This document shows, one piece after another, positions 1-8,632 of a stretch of DNA of 24,107 nucleotides. The translations under genes and the position numbers were made by a program. Positions within the stretch are counted from its first letter, which is position 1; each line of letters starts with the position of its first letter. The DNA lies in IMG/VR virus record IMGVR_UViG_3300045538_000230, positions 1 to 24,107 of that record; one strand, 5' to 3'. This DNA is from a virus. The notes beneath the pieces were generated by a model that worked only from the letters and a program-made list of their open reading frames with translations, was not told the origin of the DNA and made no database searches.

Positions 1-2529
1 AGCTTCCCCTTTTTCGGCTTCTATCATTGTTCCCCCTTGTGAGTGTGATTTGCCACCCACATTACCACCAAATCTAAACTTTTGGGATTGTATTTGCGCT
101 ACTTGTGTAGCTGTTTGTGCCCCCATTGCAATAACCTCAGGCAAAGCAAGTAAAAAACCACGTTGCGCAAAAATCTTTGAAATTGCAATAATACCATTCA
201 TTACGGCTTCTCTACTATCCATTTTCTTTTTCTTCTCAAACGCTCTTTTGTCAATTTCCAAACGCTTTTTTTCGAACTCCTCAGCCGTTATTTCCCCAGC
301 TTGTCGCCTTAATGTTAAGGCTTCAATCTCGCGTTTTGTTGTTCGCTCTATTCTGTTTTTTTCGTTAGTGAATAATGTACCCTGAAGCTTTTCAGCGCTT
401 TGAATGGCATTACTTCTAAACGCTTCTTGTTGTGATTTAAGCGCGTTTGCTTGGTCTTCTTGTGCCTTTTTTCGGCTTTCAGCTAAGTATTCATTTTGCG
501 TAGCTTCACTCTCTAAAATAGCAAGTTGATAATCTCGGTTTAAATCCAAAAACTTTTCGTTTTCTAAAACTTGCAACTCTGCTTTTAATTTAGTAGTATC
601 TTTTTTTGCTAATTCTTCATTTTTTATTTGCTCTTTTATAAAGCTAACATTTAAATCCCTTTCTTTTTGCGCTAATTCCAACGACAATTTAAACATATTT
701 TCTTTATGTTTACGCTCCATTTCAAACTCTTCCGCCTTAGTACCCGCAAAAAGTAACTTCTCTTTTTTCTGCTCAAATTCTAAATCCCTAATTTTCTGCT
801 CAGCAACCGCCTTGCTTCTTTCTATTTCCGTTTTTGCTGTTTCTTCTGCTAGTTTTCGCGCTTCTTCATCGGCTTTTGCTTTATCCTCAGCTAACTTTTT
901 TTGCGCCTCGGCTTGTTTTGTAACCGCTTCTTTTTCCATTGCGTTTAACTTGTTTCGCACCTCGATTTGGCGACCAGTTAAACCAGCTAGTTTCTCCATG
1001 CTTTCAGCTTCTAAATCGTACCGCTCTTGTTTTTGTTCGTCGCTTGTATCGTTGGCTTCCTCTTCAAGTTTCATTAATTTAACTTTCATGTTAGTTATAT
1101 CAATCTCCCTTTTTCCACTTTCTGTTATTAGCCTTAAATACTCCTTACCCGCCTTATTTCTTTCAGCCATACTTTTGGTTTCATCTTCCAAAATAAACTT
1201 CATTTTTTCAGCTAGTAAGTTATTTTGCGCCATATCGCGCTTATAAGTCATTTCGCTTTGTCGGATTTTCTCCGTTAAGGCTTGTATTTGTTTACCTCTT
1301 TCAATCGCAACTTTTGACCCTTTAACGGCATCGTTAACCATTCCTTTTAACTTATCTGTTCCATTGGCAATTCCTGTATTAACAGCTATAAAACCGTCCG
1401 CCATATCCTTAACACCTTTCTTAACACTATCCTTTGCTTTTTCAATATCCGCGTCTAATTTTTTTAAAGCATCTTTGCCCAAACCAGCACCGATAAATGG
1501 AATATCATTCGTGGCCTTTTTAATGTTTAATCCTAATACCTTCCAGCTATTAACGAATACACCCGCCCAACCTTTGAAAAATTGAATTAAACCGTTAAAT
1601 CTGTTGGTTACATTTGTTTTTATAAAGTCTAGTAAGTCGCTAAACGCTTGTTTTGGATTGTCAATGGCTTGTTTTAAACGGTCAAATATTGCCAAAGCTT
1701 TCGTTTGTAGAAAACCCACCAACGTGGCAAAAACTTCTTTAAGTGGTGTAAGCACCTTGTTTACAGCGTCAATTCCCCTTTGAGTAGATAGAAATGCACC
1801 GATTAACGAACCTAAAGCAACTACTATTGCCCCCACCCCTGTTGAAATCAAAGCAATTTTGAATATTTTTAAAGCGTTTGACCCTCCACTTGTTGCAACT
1901 GCATACCCTTTCATCGCAGTGCCAGCACCTGTTAACGCTGTTTTGATTTGGTTTAGTTGCCCCATTACACCCTGTATTTGTCCGCCTAATCCACCCATAA
2001 CAGGCAACAAACTATTAACAGCATCTTGATAACTACCTACCATTACTTGAGTGTTGCCGATTGAAACGTGTAGCTCCTTGTATTCAGCGTCCAAATCTTG
2101 AATATGCTTTAATAATTCTTGACCTTTTGCGCTGTTCCGCTCCTCCGCCGACAAATTTTTATAATCGTTTTTCGCTTTAGATAGTTGTGCACTTAATTGG
2201 TTTATGCTTCCTGTTGCTTTATCCGTTGCCTTTACATTAGCCATTACAGTAGCTTCTTGCAATCGCATAGCTTCACGAACTTTTTTCGTGTTGCTTTCAA
2301 CTTGGACCTGTTGTGTAATATTAAGCTTTACTGCTTCGTTGTATTGCTCCTGAGTAATAGTCCCCTCCTCTAGTTGTTTTGCTAGGTTTTTTTCTAAATC
2401 AATTTGTTCCTTTTTTAATCTTTTTTGCTCCTTTCCCAAATCAGCCAACACCCTTTTTTGTTCTACAAGTGTTTTTATATTTTCATCCGCTCCGTCTAAT
2501 CGTATAGAGTAAATTAATTCGTTTTCCAT
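1..2529 (-). CDS. Tail tape measure protein (5' 843 codons, cut by window edge)
   Basis: The frame is open from an ATG at 2529 to the window edge with no stop, giving 843 visible residues that start MENELIYSIRLDGADENIK. Charged K/E-rich coiled-coil stretches lie at roughly residues 20-60 and 430-760. A hydrophobic segment (ALISTGVGAIVVALGSLIGA) lies near residues 218-248, typical of tape measure proteins that enter the host envelope. Near residue 820 is the glycine-rich GGNVGGKSHSQGGTMIEAEKG motif, which I recognise from tape measure and related tail proteins of Bacteroidota phages. The tape measure sets tail length and is ejected with the DNA. It lies 18 bp downstream of the 769-aa tail protein and is the last visible gene of the late operon. 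The C-terminus lies outside the window, so full length and any lytic domain are unknown. Confidence 0.88.
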   Translation of the reverse strand, partial: MENELIYSIRLDGADENIKTLVEQKRVLADLGKEQKRLKKEQIDLEKNLAKQLEEGTITQEQYNEAVKLNITQQVQVESNTKKVREAMRLQEATVMANVKATDKATGSINQLSAQLSKAKNDYKNLSAEERNSAKGQELLKHIQDLDAEYKELHVSIGNTQVMVGSYQDAVNSLLPVMGGLGGQIQGVMGQLNQIKTALTGAGTAMKGYAVATSGGSNALKIFKIALISTGVGAIVVALGSLIGAFLSTQRGIDAVNKVLTPLKEVFATLVGFLQTKALAIFDRLKQAIDNPKQAFSDLLDFIKTNVTNRFNGLIQFFKGWAGVFVNSWKVLGLNIKKATNDIPFIGAGLGKDALKKLDADIEKAKDSVKKGVKDMADGFIAVNTGIANGTDKLKGMVNDAVKGSKVAIERGKQIQALTEKIRQSEMTYKRDMAQNNLLAEKMKFILEDETKSMAERNKAGKEYLRLITESGKREIDITNMKVKLMKLEEEANDTSDEQKQERYDLEAESMEKLAGLTGRQIEVRNKLNAMEKEAVTKQAEAQKKLAEDKAKADEEARKLAEETAKTEIERSKAVAEQKIRDLEFEQKKEKLLFAGTKAEEFEMERKHKENMFKLSLELAQKERDLNVSFIKEQIKNEELAKKDTTKLKAELQVLENEKFLDLNRDYQLAILESEATQNEYLAESRKKAQEDQANALKSQQEAFRSNAIQSAEKLQGTLFTNEKNRIERTTKREIEALTLRRQAGEITAEEFEKKRLEIDKRAFEKKKKMDSREAVMNGIIAISKIFAQRGFLLALPEVIAMGAQTATQVAQIQSQKFRFGGNVGGKSHSQGGTMIEAEKGEA

Positions 2530-2547
2530 TTTTATAGATTTTTTTTA

Positions 2548-4857
2548 TTAGTCGTAAAGCAAAGTTAGTAAATTTCCGTTATCGTCTTCATCAAGTACGT
2601 TAATTAATTGTCCTGTTTCAGTTTCGTAAAGCACGTAGTTAGGCGGTGCAATTTGTTGCTGTTGCTTGTTTGGGTTTATATTCGTTGCTTGGCTCGGGTC
2701 TATGGTAATTGGTGCATAGTCTTTATAGTATAGTAATTCGGCAGAAACCAAACTATCATTCATCAAATTAGCTTCCAAACTCATTACTATATAATACCCT
2801 TTAATTTGTTGAGGTGCATCGATATAAACAGGCTTTGAAAAATCAAAACTACGCAAATCAATTTTGTTCAAATTCACGTTTACTTTAAGCGTAACAGCAT
2901 TAATTAAATTGCTCAAAGTCTTACTCCAAAACTTATCAATAAGTCCGCTAGTACCGTTAAATGTCAACTTTGTCGCGGTGCTCTCAAATGGTGCAACACC
3001 GTTAAACGCTTCCATTAGGAAAACATCATTTGCAAACCAACCTATTCGCGGGGCATATCTGTTATTCGGTGTTGGCTGTTCGGCATCTAATCCGTTTAAG
3101 GGCGAATATTCAGCGCGTATAATTGATGTAACTGTTTGGCTATTTCCACTTTCGCCCTGTATAGTAGGTGCTAACAATGTAGTTTCAAAAACAGTTTCGC
3201 CGTTTGGAAATCTTTTTAAGTCTGCGCTTAAAGGCTCTGGTTTATTTAAATCCGTACGATATTCCGCATAGGTTCTATTATTGTTGCGTTCCCATTGTTC
3301 AAGCCATTTATCATCGCTATCTTTTTTGTAACGATAAATCAATGTACGATTATAAGGCAACTCGGTATGTATTTCTGGCGCGAAATTTAAATCTATTAAA
3401 TTAGTCCAATTTGTAGCCAAACCTACACTTTGGTAATATCCGTTTACATCCTCAAAATCTGCATCCTTCCAATCATTTCGAGGCTCTATCTTTACAACTT
3501 TTGTTTTTATATTCGCATCAAAGTACAAATTAAATAGCAACTTTAAATCACTTATCAATTCAAAAGCTTTCATGTCTTTTGGAATTACACTACTGATTTG
3601 GTACTGGTCGCCCTCTTCTATCTTTGATTTTCTTTGAATTTGGAAAGTGTTTGGAATTTGCCAAAATTCAAACCAATAAGGGTCGTTAATAATGTTGCTT
3701 CTATCTGTACCGTCTAACAATTTACCGTCCCAAACTAATCTAAATTTTACTTTGTCGTTTTCCTCTAAAAAAGCGTTTAAAGTTACGCGCATTCCACTAA
3801 CATAAGTTAAATTATTTACTGGCTGTTTGTCTGCAATATCCCATAATGAAATAAAAGGCTCTCCGTTATCTTTTCTTAACTCAATATTAATTTCGGGACG
3901 GTAGTTTTTCCATTCAGTAGATGTACCAAAATTCGCACTTGTAACAGAAGAATTAGAAAAATTAAAAATAAAAGTGTAATACCCTTTTTTTGGTGCAATA
4001 TACCCAACATTTGGCGCAAACAAATCGTTTTCATCTTCTACTTTCAAAGCATAAGAACTTGTTATATCTGTAGTTACCCTTTTACTTGTACTTGGATAGG
4101 CTTCTTTGAATAACATAAAACCTGTACCATTTGTAGCTGTATTTCTACGCCACTTTGCTATTGTATCGCTTATATCTATATCATCAAACTCATAATTACA
4201 TCCCAAATCAACCGCTAACCCTTTGTTGTTGCTATCACTTTCGCCCAACACAAATTTACTGTTTAAAAAGTCGCTTTCAATCGTGTAACCTATATTTTCA
4301 TGTCCGAAAAAACGTTCAAAGATACTTTTAACGTAAAATACAGGGCGCGAATTAAGTAAATCCGTTGGCAAAGTATTACGGTCAACTATTGGAAAAGCAT
4401 AATCTTTATTCGTTGCGTTTCCTCCGTTTTGCGTGTTAATAGTTGCTAAATCGTACGTTGTAATATCAGGCGAAAAACCTAAATCCTTAACCAATAACTC
4501 ATTCCCAAGCTCCACCCATTCAGCATTACCCCCGAAAAAGTTGCAAACATACTTATCTAAATATTTAGAAATTTTAACTTCAACAAATCCGCGTTCATAT
4601 TCTGCTCCATTCAATAATATAACAGCATCTTGTTTTCCTAAAATAGCTTTATCCGTTGCGTTCACATATTCTGCACCAAACAATATTTTATTGTTATTCG
4701 TGTTATTTGGAATTTCAAAATCGTAACTAAATGTACTATCCCTTGCTGAAATATCCGATATGTTAGCAATCGATTTATTTATTACCAAAGGAAAATTAGT
4801 TTGTTCTAACAAATCTAAATATCCCTTACCTATTATGTAAATTTGTATCTCGTTCAT
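2548..4857 (-). CDS. Large phage tail/baseplate-associated structural protein
   Basis: 769 aa, ATG start overlapping the upstream stop (TAATG junction). The N-terminal 60 residues contain the pattern ISARDSTFSYDFEIPNN followed by NNKILFG, which resembles the start of large tail proteins seen in many Bacteroidota siphophages and prophages, usually annotated as hypothetical. The rest is beta-rich, with many aromatic and Asn residues and no enzymatic motif that I can see. The C-terminus has a Gln-rich linker (NKQQQQIAPP) followed by a short acidic tail. Position just before the tape measure gene and after the neck/tail completion genes supports a structural role in the tail or baseplate, possibly with carbohydrate-binding-like domains. 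The exact role (distal tail, hub or receptor binding) is inference. Confidence 0.6.
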   Translation of the reverse strand: MNEIQIYIIGKGYLDLLEQTNFPLVINKSIANISDISARDSTFSYDFEIPNNTNNNKILFGAEYVNATDKAILGKQDAVILLNGAEYERGFVEVKISKYLDKYVCNFFGGNAEWVELGNELLVKDLGFSPDITTYDLATINTQNGGNATNKDYAFPIVDRNTLPTDLLNSRPVFYVKSIFERFFGHENIGYTIESDFLNSKFVLGESDSNNKGLAVDLGCNYEFDDIDISDTIAKWRRNTATNGTGFMLFKEAYPSTSKRVTTDITSSYALKVEDENDLFAPNVGYIAPKKGYYTFIFNFSNSSVTSANFGTSTEWKNYRPEINIELRKDNGEPFISLWDIADKQPVNNLTYVSGMRVTLNAFLEENDKVKFRLVWDGKLLDGTDRSNIINDPYWFEFWQIPNTFQIQRKSKIEEGDQYQISSVIPKDMKAFELISDLKLLFNLYFDANIKTKVVKIEPRNDWKDADFEDVNGYYQSVGLATNWTNLIDLNFAPEIHTELPYNRTLIYRYKKDSDDKWLEQWERNNNRTYAEYRTDLNKPEPLSADLKRFPNGETVFETTLLAPTIQGESGNSQTVTSIIRAEYSPLNGLDAEQPTPNNRYAPRIGWFANDVFLMEAFNGVAPFESTATKLTFNGTSGLIDKFWSKTLSNLINAVTLKVNVNLNKIDLRSFDFSKPVYIDAPQQIKGYYIVMSLEANLMNDSLVSAELLYYKDYAPITIDPSQATNINPNKQQQQIAPPNYVLYETETGQLINVLDEDDNGNLLTLLYD

Positions 4858-5987
4858 TACACTACATTTATACGTTTATTTGCCAACACTAAATCAAAAG
4901 TAATACGATTGATAGGCTCGTGATAATTAAAGTTATCTACGCTCGGATTTTCTACTATTACAGGCACTAAAGCATCGTTAACCTTTATGGCTACTTGTGG
5001 ACTTAATGCAATAGAATTTAAAAACTTTATCGTTTCCATACTTTCGTAATCGCTCCAAACCCTAAAACGACGCACACTTTCAACTTTGTAATTATCTTGA
5101 CCTCTATCCAATGCACTAGGGTTTACAGGTCTATTTTTTAAAAAGCTTTTTTTGTCGATTTGGGTGCTATCGGAATAGTTTGTATCAAATAGCCATGTTT
5201 CCATTACACCAAATTGGTTAACCCAAAACAACTCCAAATAGTTACAAGGTGTATCAACTACTTCAAAGCTGTAAATCTTGCTACGATAAGTTTTTGAAAA
5301 ACCAGCGCCCCCTCCGTTATCGGCTAAAAAAATAAAAAACTTCGTAGCTAAACCGCCAAATTGATATACTAAACTGCTTCCATACACAACAGTGCTTATA
5401 TTCGTTCCAACAGGAGTTATAGACTGCTCACCAATTATATTCAAATCATCATCAGTAGAAATAACTATCCAACGCTGTGAAGTTGTTGTAATTAATGAAG
5501 AAATACAACCGTAACCATTTCTAATAGCCTTTCTAGGGTTTGCGTAGTCTGTTAATAGCAACCTTGTATTGTCGCCTGTACCGTTATTGGTATAGTTAGA
5601 TAAGTTAAGTGTTGTAAATTCATCTTGTGAAATATTATAAGCAATAGTAGAACCTCCACCGCCAACAACTTCGCCCGAAATTGTTGTTCCATTTGCGTCC
5701 GTGCCATAAAATCCAAAGCCATAAATAAGGCTGTTATCACTTGCAACACTTGCCCCCGTTAATGGTAGTAGTTTGCTTTTTAAATAATTCCTTAAAATAG
5801 TGTTTATTTCAAAAGTAAATGTATCACTTGTTCCTAAATCGGGTAATTGTGAAACGTGAATATACTCGCTCCCTATTTGAATTTCTAGTTTACATTCTAT
5901 CACAAGCGCGTTATCTGTTGTAACTTGCACCGCTCGTTTTTCTGTTACTAATTGGCTGCCAAAAGCACCCACATACGTTAATGGCAT
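4857..5987 (-). CDS. Phage tail structural protein, unknown role
   Basis: 376 aa, ATG at 5987, stop TAA at 4859-4857 overlapping the next ATG by one base, so the two genes are translationally coupled. It is rich in beta-prone segments, Thr, Asn and Gly, with Gly-rich loops (VVGGGGSTIAYN, ADNGGGAGFSK). The C-terminal third (KVESVRRFRVWSDYESM ... NRITFDLVLANKRINVV) looks like a compact beta domain. No signal peptide or catalytic motif is visible. I do not recognise a named family. Its place between tail completion genes and the large tail protein suggests a tail tube, distal tail or baseplate component. The pairing with the following 769-aa gene is tight enough to suggest that the two proteins work together. 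Confidence 0.55.
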   Translation of the reverse strand: MPLTYVGAFGSQLVTEKRAVQVTTDNALVIECKLEIQIGSEYIHVSQLPDLGTSDTFTFEINTILRNYLKSKLLPLTGASVASDNSLIYGFGFYGTDANGTTISGEVVGGGGSTIAYNISQDEFTTLNLSNYTNNGTGDNTRLLLTDYANPRKAIRNGYGCISSLITTTSQRWIVISTDDDLNIIGEQSITPVGTNISTVVYGSSLVYQFGGLATKFFIFLADNGGGAGFSKTYRSKIYSFEVVDTPCNYLELFWVNQFGVMETWLFDTNYSDSTQIDKKSFLKNRPVNPSALDRGQDNYKVESVRRFRVWSDYESMETIKFLNSIALSPQVAIKVNDALVPVIVENPSVDNFNYHEPINRITFDLVLANKRINVV

Positions 5988-5991
5988 ATCT

Positions 5992-6495
5992 TTATTTTTT
6001 ATTGTTAAAATATAATCTTCTTGCTTCTTGCATCATGTCTTCAAATTGCCCCACTATCATACTACCCATTACGTCCGAAATCTTATCGAAAATAGCTTTT
6101 TCGTTTTCGCTTATGGCATAGGTAATAAATTTATCTCTTCTTCCATTGCTTGTAAACTCAGGGCTTAAACTGTTTGGTGTTGGACTTCCATGCTGAAAAA
6201 TTGCATTTTGTATAGCAAATGCAACATTTTTTACCTCTTTATCTCCACTTGCAATCCCTCTTTGTTCTACCCACGTAATCAAAGCATCAATCGGAATACG
6301 TTTAGCTTTTTTTTCGCGCCCACTTTCAACCCATTTCGCATAGTCAACACCGTAAATATTAATCTTATTACCCTCTAATTTCCACGTTAAACTATCTTCT
6401 AACTTACCTGTATTGCTATGTCCTTGCGCCACAAACTCAGCCTTTATAAAGTCAATCACAAATAAAGCAATTAACTCCGCGCTTTTATTCTCCAT
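5992..6495 (-). CDS. HK97 gp10-like head-tail/tail completion protein
   Basis: 167 aa from the ATG at 6495; the two extra upstream codons start at a TTG and were not used. AGGGGAG about 7 bases upstream of this ATG could serve as a Shine-Dalgarno site, rare in this phylum. Features resemble the gp10-like tail completion group: a short N-terminal helix, the segment NIYGVDYAKWVESGRE, a central helix with VKNVAFAIQNAIFQHGSPTPNS, and SNGRRDKFITYA near the C-terminus. Such proteins sit at the head-tail joint or the top of the tail tube. The start overlaps the end of the upstream 156-aa gene by 11 bases, and 4 bases separate its stop from the next ATG. The family call rests on pattern and position only. 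Confidence 0.5.
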   Translation of the reverse strand: MENKSAELIALFVIDFIKAEFVAQGHSNTGKLEDSLTWKLEGNKINIYGVDYAKWVESGREKKAKRIPIDALITWVEQRGIASGDKEVKNVAFAIQNAIFQHGSPTPNSLSPEFTSNGRRDKFITYAISENEKAIFDKISDVMGSMIVGQFEDMMQEARRLYFNNKK

Positions 6496-6955
6496 ATTCA
6501 AACTCCCCTAAAGTACAAGTGTTTGCAGTAACAACCGTTAAATTCGCTGTAACTTGCTCAAATTTGCCATTCATTGCACGTTTGGCAAGAAATCCACCGC
6601 TAATCTCTATATTATACCCCAATTCATGCAACGCTTTGCGCTTTACCTCAGCCATGTATCTATCCATAATGTTTTTTAAAGTCTGCTGTTTAACAGGTCT
6701 TGCAGTAGTTCCGCGCTCTTCCATGTTGTAAACATCATACAAAAATACTCTCAAAGTCCAACGTGTTTGGTTTTGCATTCCGTTTTCTCTGTAATTACCT
6801 ACATTTTGATAGTCGGGTGTATCAGCTACTAATACGTGTGGGTATAGCCTACTAGGTGCACCGTTCATTTCAAACGGACTTTCGTAAGAAAACGAATTTA
6901 CAGCGGTGTAAGCCGTTGCAACCTCTTCCATTAATGTTATAATCGTATCAATCAT
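6485..6955 (-). CDS. Phage head-tail connector / minor structural protein
   Basis: 156 aa, ATG at 6955. It begins with a helix (MIDTIITLMEEVATAYTAV), followed by FEMNGAPSRLYPHVLVADTPDY, a mixed region with RWTLRVFLYDVYN, a helix (KQQTLKNIMDRYMAEVKRKA) and a C-terminal strand region FEQVTANLTVVTANTC. This layout and the position between neck and tail genes fit a small structural protein of the head-tail interface. I do not recognise a named family. Its ATG overlaps the TGA that ends the -1 frame extension of the upstream gene (TGA at 6950-6948), which couples it to that reading frame rather than to the zero frame, whose stop lies about 80 bases upstream. Confidence 0.5.
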   Translation of the reverse strand: MIDTIITLMEEVATAYTAVNSFSYESPFEMNGAPSRLYPHVLVADTPDYQNVGNYRENGMQNQTRWTLRVFLYDVYNMEERGTTARPVKQQTLKNIMDRYMAEVKRKALHELGYNIEISGGFLAKRAMNGKFEQVTANLTVVTANTCTLGEFEYGE

Positions 6956-7178
6956 TTTTATACATTTTTAGTTTTGCTAACTTTACATTCAAGTAGTCCA
7001 ATATTGTTAAACAATTTTCTTCTAATACACTTTCTAAAGGTGTTTTGCCATTCGCATTATAAACTGCATCACTTGCGACTTCGTAACCAAATGCAATCCA
7101 AAAATTTTGCTCGACAATGGAGCTAAACTCTTTTCTAACTTTTCCACCACTTGCATCTTCATTTCTGAAAATTCCGAT
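6948..7178 (-). CDS. -1 frame extension of the 7747 gene (second half of the frameshifted product)
   Basis: In the -1 frame relative to the 7747 start, codons from 7178 to 6951 are all sense, and a TGA follows at 6950-6948. They encode about 76 residues including EQNFWIAFGYEVASDAVYNA, then NGKTPLESVLEENCLTILDY and LNVKLAKLKMYKND. This looks like a genuine folded domain, and there is no start codon suited to independent translation at its beginning. The fused product would be about 266 aa. The extension ends inside the ATG of the next gene, the tight spacing seen across this operon; without it there would be an unusual gap of 78 bases. The alternative is a real frameshift mutation or a missing T in the nearby T9 run (7223-7215). 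Confidence 0.72.
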   Translation of the reverse strand: MGIFRNEDASGGKVRKEFSSIVEQNFWIAFGYEVASDAVYNANGKTPLESVLEENCLTILDYLNVKLAKLKMYKND

Positions 7179-7747
7179 AAAAAACTTTGAAATCTGTTCA
7201 AGTCCTTTTGAAACAAAAAAAAACCGCTGAATGCTTCCAACAAATTTAAATTCATAAAAAGTTTGGTTCGTTCCTCTATTCCTTTATCCGAAAAATCCGG
7301 GCCATACAAAACCGCGTTTAAACTTGCTAAGGCAGTAGCATCGGTTTGCTTTGCTTTGCTAATTATATCGTGCATTTGCCCCATTAAAGCAAATTGTTTA
7401 TAATTATTGTTGCCTAACCAAACGCGCATTCCTGACAATGTTTGCAACTCTTTGCGTTTTTCGTACTTTTTACCCTCAATTTTAACAAAATCTTGCTCCA
7501 AATAGGTATCAGGAACGCGCAAACCTAGCACCGATAACTCACAAATGGGGACTAAATCCTTTTCTAAATCCAATCTTTCGAGGATATCCAAAGGCATATC
7601 GGACGCTTTTAATAGGTATTCAATACACCATTTAAAGGAATAATCGCATTTAGGTAGTAATTGATTTGCCCAAATTAAATCTTTTACCTTAAATTCCTGT
7701 AAAGTAGTGCGTACATTGTACGACTTACCAGCTACGACTATTCGCAT
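7034..7747 (-). CDS. Zero-frame product of a probable -1 frameshift gene (tail-assembly-chaperone-like candidate)
   Basis: 237 aa from the ATG at 7747, preceded by GGGGGGAAAT, a possible Shine-Dalgarno site; the longer version starting at GTG 7759 is less likely. The N-terminus (MRIVVAGKSYNVRTTLQEFKV) is followed by a helical body with DMPLDILERLDLEKD and TLSGMRVWLGNNNYKQFA. The start overlaps the end of the glycosyltransferase gene by 10 bases. The last ~47 residues of this frame look unlike a natural C-terminus, while the -1 frame is open and protein-like over the same DNA. A T_TTT_TTA heptamer at 7184-7178 sits in the right phase. A two-product gene in the morphogenesis cluster recalls lambda G/GT tail chaperones, but it is not directly before the tape measure gene, so that role is inference. 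Confidence 0.7.
   Translation of the reverse strand: MRIVVAGKSYNVRTTLQEFKVKDLIWANQLLPKCDYSFKWCIEYLLKASDMPLDILERLDLEKDLVPICELSVLGLRVPDTYLEQDFVKIEGKKYEKRKELQTLSGMRVWLGNNNYKQFALMGQMHDIISKAKQTDATALASLNAVLYGPDFSDKGIEERTKLFMNLNLLEAFSGFFLFQKDLNRFQSFLSEFSEMKMQVVEKLEKSLAPLSSKIFGLHLVTKSQVMQFIMRMAKHL
7178..7184 (-). promoter_or_regulatory. Candidate -1 programmed frameshift slippery heptamer T_TTT_TTA
   Basis: On the minus strand 7184-7178 reads TTTTTTA with zero-frame codons TTT (7183-7181) and TTA (7180-7178), an X_XXY_YYZ slippery site of the same sequence as the HIV-1 gag-pol site. A second in-phase site, T_TTT_TTT, lies upstream in a nine-T run at 7223-7215. The -1 frame is open from before both sites. 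I see no strong downstream hairpin; only a weak GCTC...GAGC pairing about 50 bases downstream. Confidence 0.6.
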
Positions 7748-8562
7748 ATTTCCCCCCACCCTTTTTTAACAAATACCTCAGCTTTTAATTTATCTATGTA
7801 AAAAGTTTTAGTGCCTAATGTTGCTTCTTTGCCATTTCCAATAAATTTTACTTTATCACTTTTTACCGCTTTCGGTGTAAATGTTAAATTTTCTACTTTT
7901 GTTGCAACTTCTTTATTTAATTTCTTTGCCATAATTTCATTATTAATTTGGTTTCCTACAAAGATAATGTTTTTACTCGAAATATTATAGTCGTGCTTTA
8001 TATCAATTAAAAAACCATTGATTTTATCTAATTGTATTCGCTCAAATTCTACATCTAAGCCACGCAAATACTTTTCACTATTATTATCACAACCTTTATT
8101 TAATTTGCTAGTCCACGCTTTAAAATTACATTTATCAAGTACGCTTTTCGGGTAATACCTACCAGCACCGAAATGTTTATCTAGGTGTAAATAGCTTGTT
8201 ATTTTATGTTGTGTTGAATAGAAGTAAATATCAGCAAATCCCATTACTTTATTGGTATCTAGTGAGTAATACCATTGTATAACATTTTCGCAAATTAAAT
8301 CATCGCTACCTAACAATACAACAGCATCAGGTTTAAACTCCTTTGCTTTTAACATCATAGCGTTGTTTTTAGCTGTTAGTGGATTGTTTTCGGTTTCAAT
8401 GTACACCAATCCTTTTGCTAAATCCTTACTTATTTGTCCCTCACTACCAGCCACAACAACAGTAAAGCCGTACTTTTTACTTAGCTTTCGATAGTAATCC
8501 AATACGATTTTAGTTAAATCGTGCCTTTGATAGATAGCAATTATAAAAACAAGTTTCTTCAT
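7738..8562 (-). CDS. GT-A-like glycosyltransferase with small head-type C-terminal domain
   Basis: 274 aa from the ATG at 8562 (MKKLVFIIAIYQRHDLTK). A longer frame starting at 8592 would begin inside the MCP terminator and is rejected. Residues 1-130 look like a GT2/GT-A nucleotide-sugar transferase: strand VFIIAIYQR, helix, VVVAGSEG, TENNPLTAKNNAMMLKA around 57-73, and VVLLGSDDLI at 81-90, whose SDD fits the metal-binding DXD motif. GAGRYYPKSV at 132-141 fits an acceptor-side region. The last ~40 residues (KVKFIGNGKEATLGTKTFYI ... FVKKGWGEI) resemble small phage proteins often encoded right after the MCP. It could glycosylate a virion protein or host surface, which is inference. It follows a terminator, so expression should be below that of the capsid gene. 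Confidence 0.68.
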   Translation of the reverse strand: MKKLVFIIAIYQRHDLTKIVLDYYRKLSKKYGFTVVVAGSEGQISKDLAKGLVYIETENNPLTAKNNAMMLKAKEFKPDAVVLLGSDDLICENVIQWYYSLDTNKVMGFADIYFYSTQHKITSYLHLDKHFGAGRYYPKSVLDKCNFKAWTSKLNKGCDNNSEKYLRGLDVEFERIQLDKINGFLIDIKHDYNISSKNIIFVGNQINNEIMAKKLNKEVATKVENLTFTPKAVKSDKVKFIGNGKEATLGTKTFYIDKLKAEVFVKKGWGEICE

Positions 8563-8574
8563 AATTTTAAGTAT

Positions 8575-8604
8575 AAAAAAAGGGTGGAGCATTACACTCC
8601 ACCC
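8575..8604 (-). terminator. Rho-independent terminator after the major capsid gene
   Basis: On the minus strand an 8-bp perfect stem, GGGTGGAG (8604-8597) and CTCCACCC (8589-8582), with a 7-base loop, is followed by seven T (8581-8575). It lies about 30 bases after the MCP stop. It probably lowers read-through into the glycosyltransferase and tail genes, leaving MCP as the most abundant transcript. Confidence 0.85.
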
Positions 8605-8632
8605 CTCTTATTTAACCCCTATGGCTGAGTTA

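Noticed and set aside
8563-8592. Upstream start MLHPFFILKI for the glycosyltransferase
   Set aside because: These codons lie in the stem and T tract of the MCP terminator; the ATG at 8562 gives the expected strand MKKLVFIIAIYQR.
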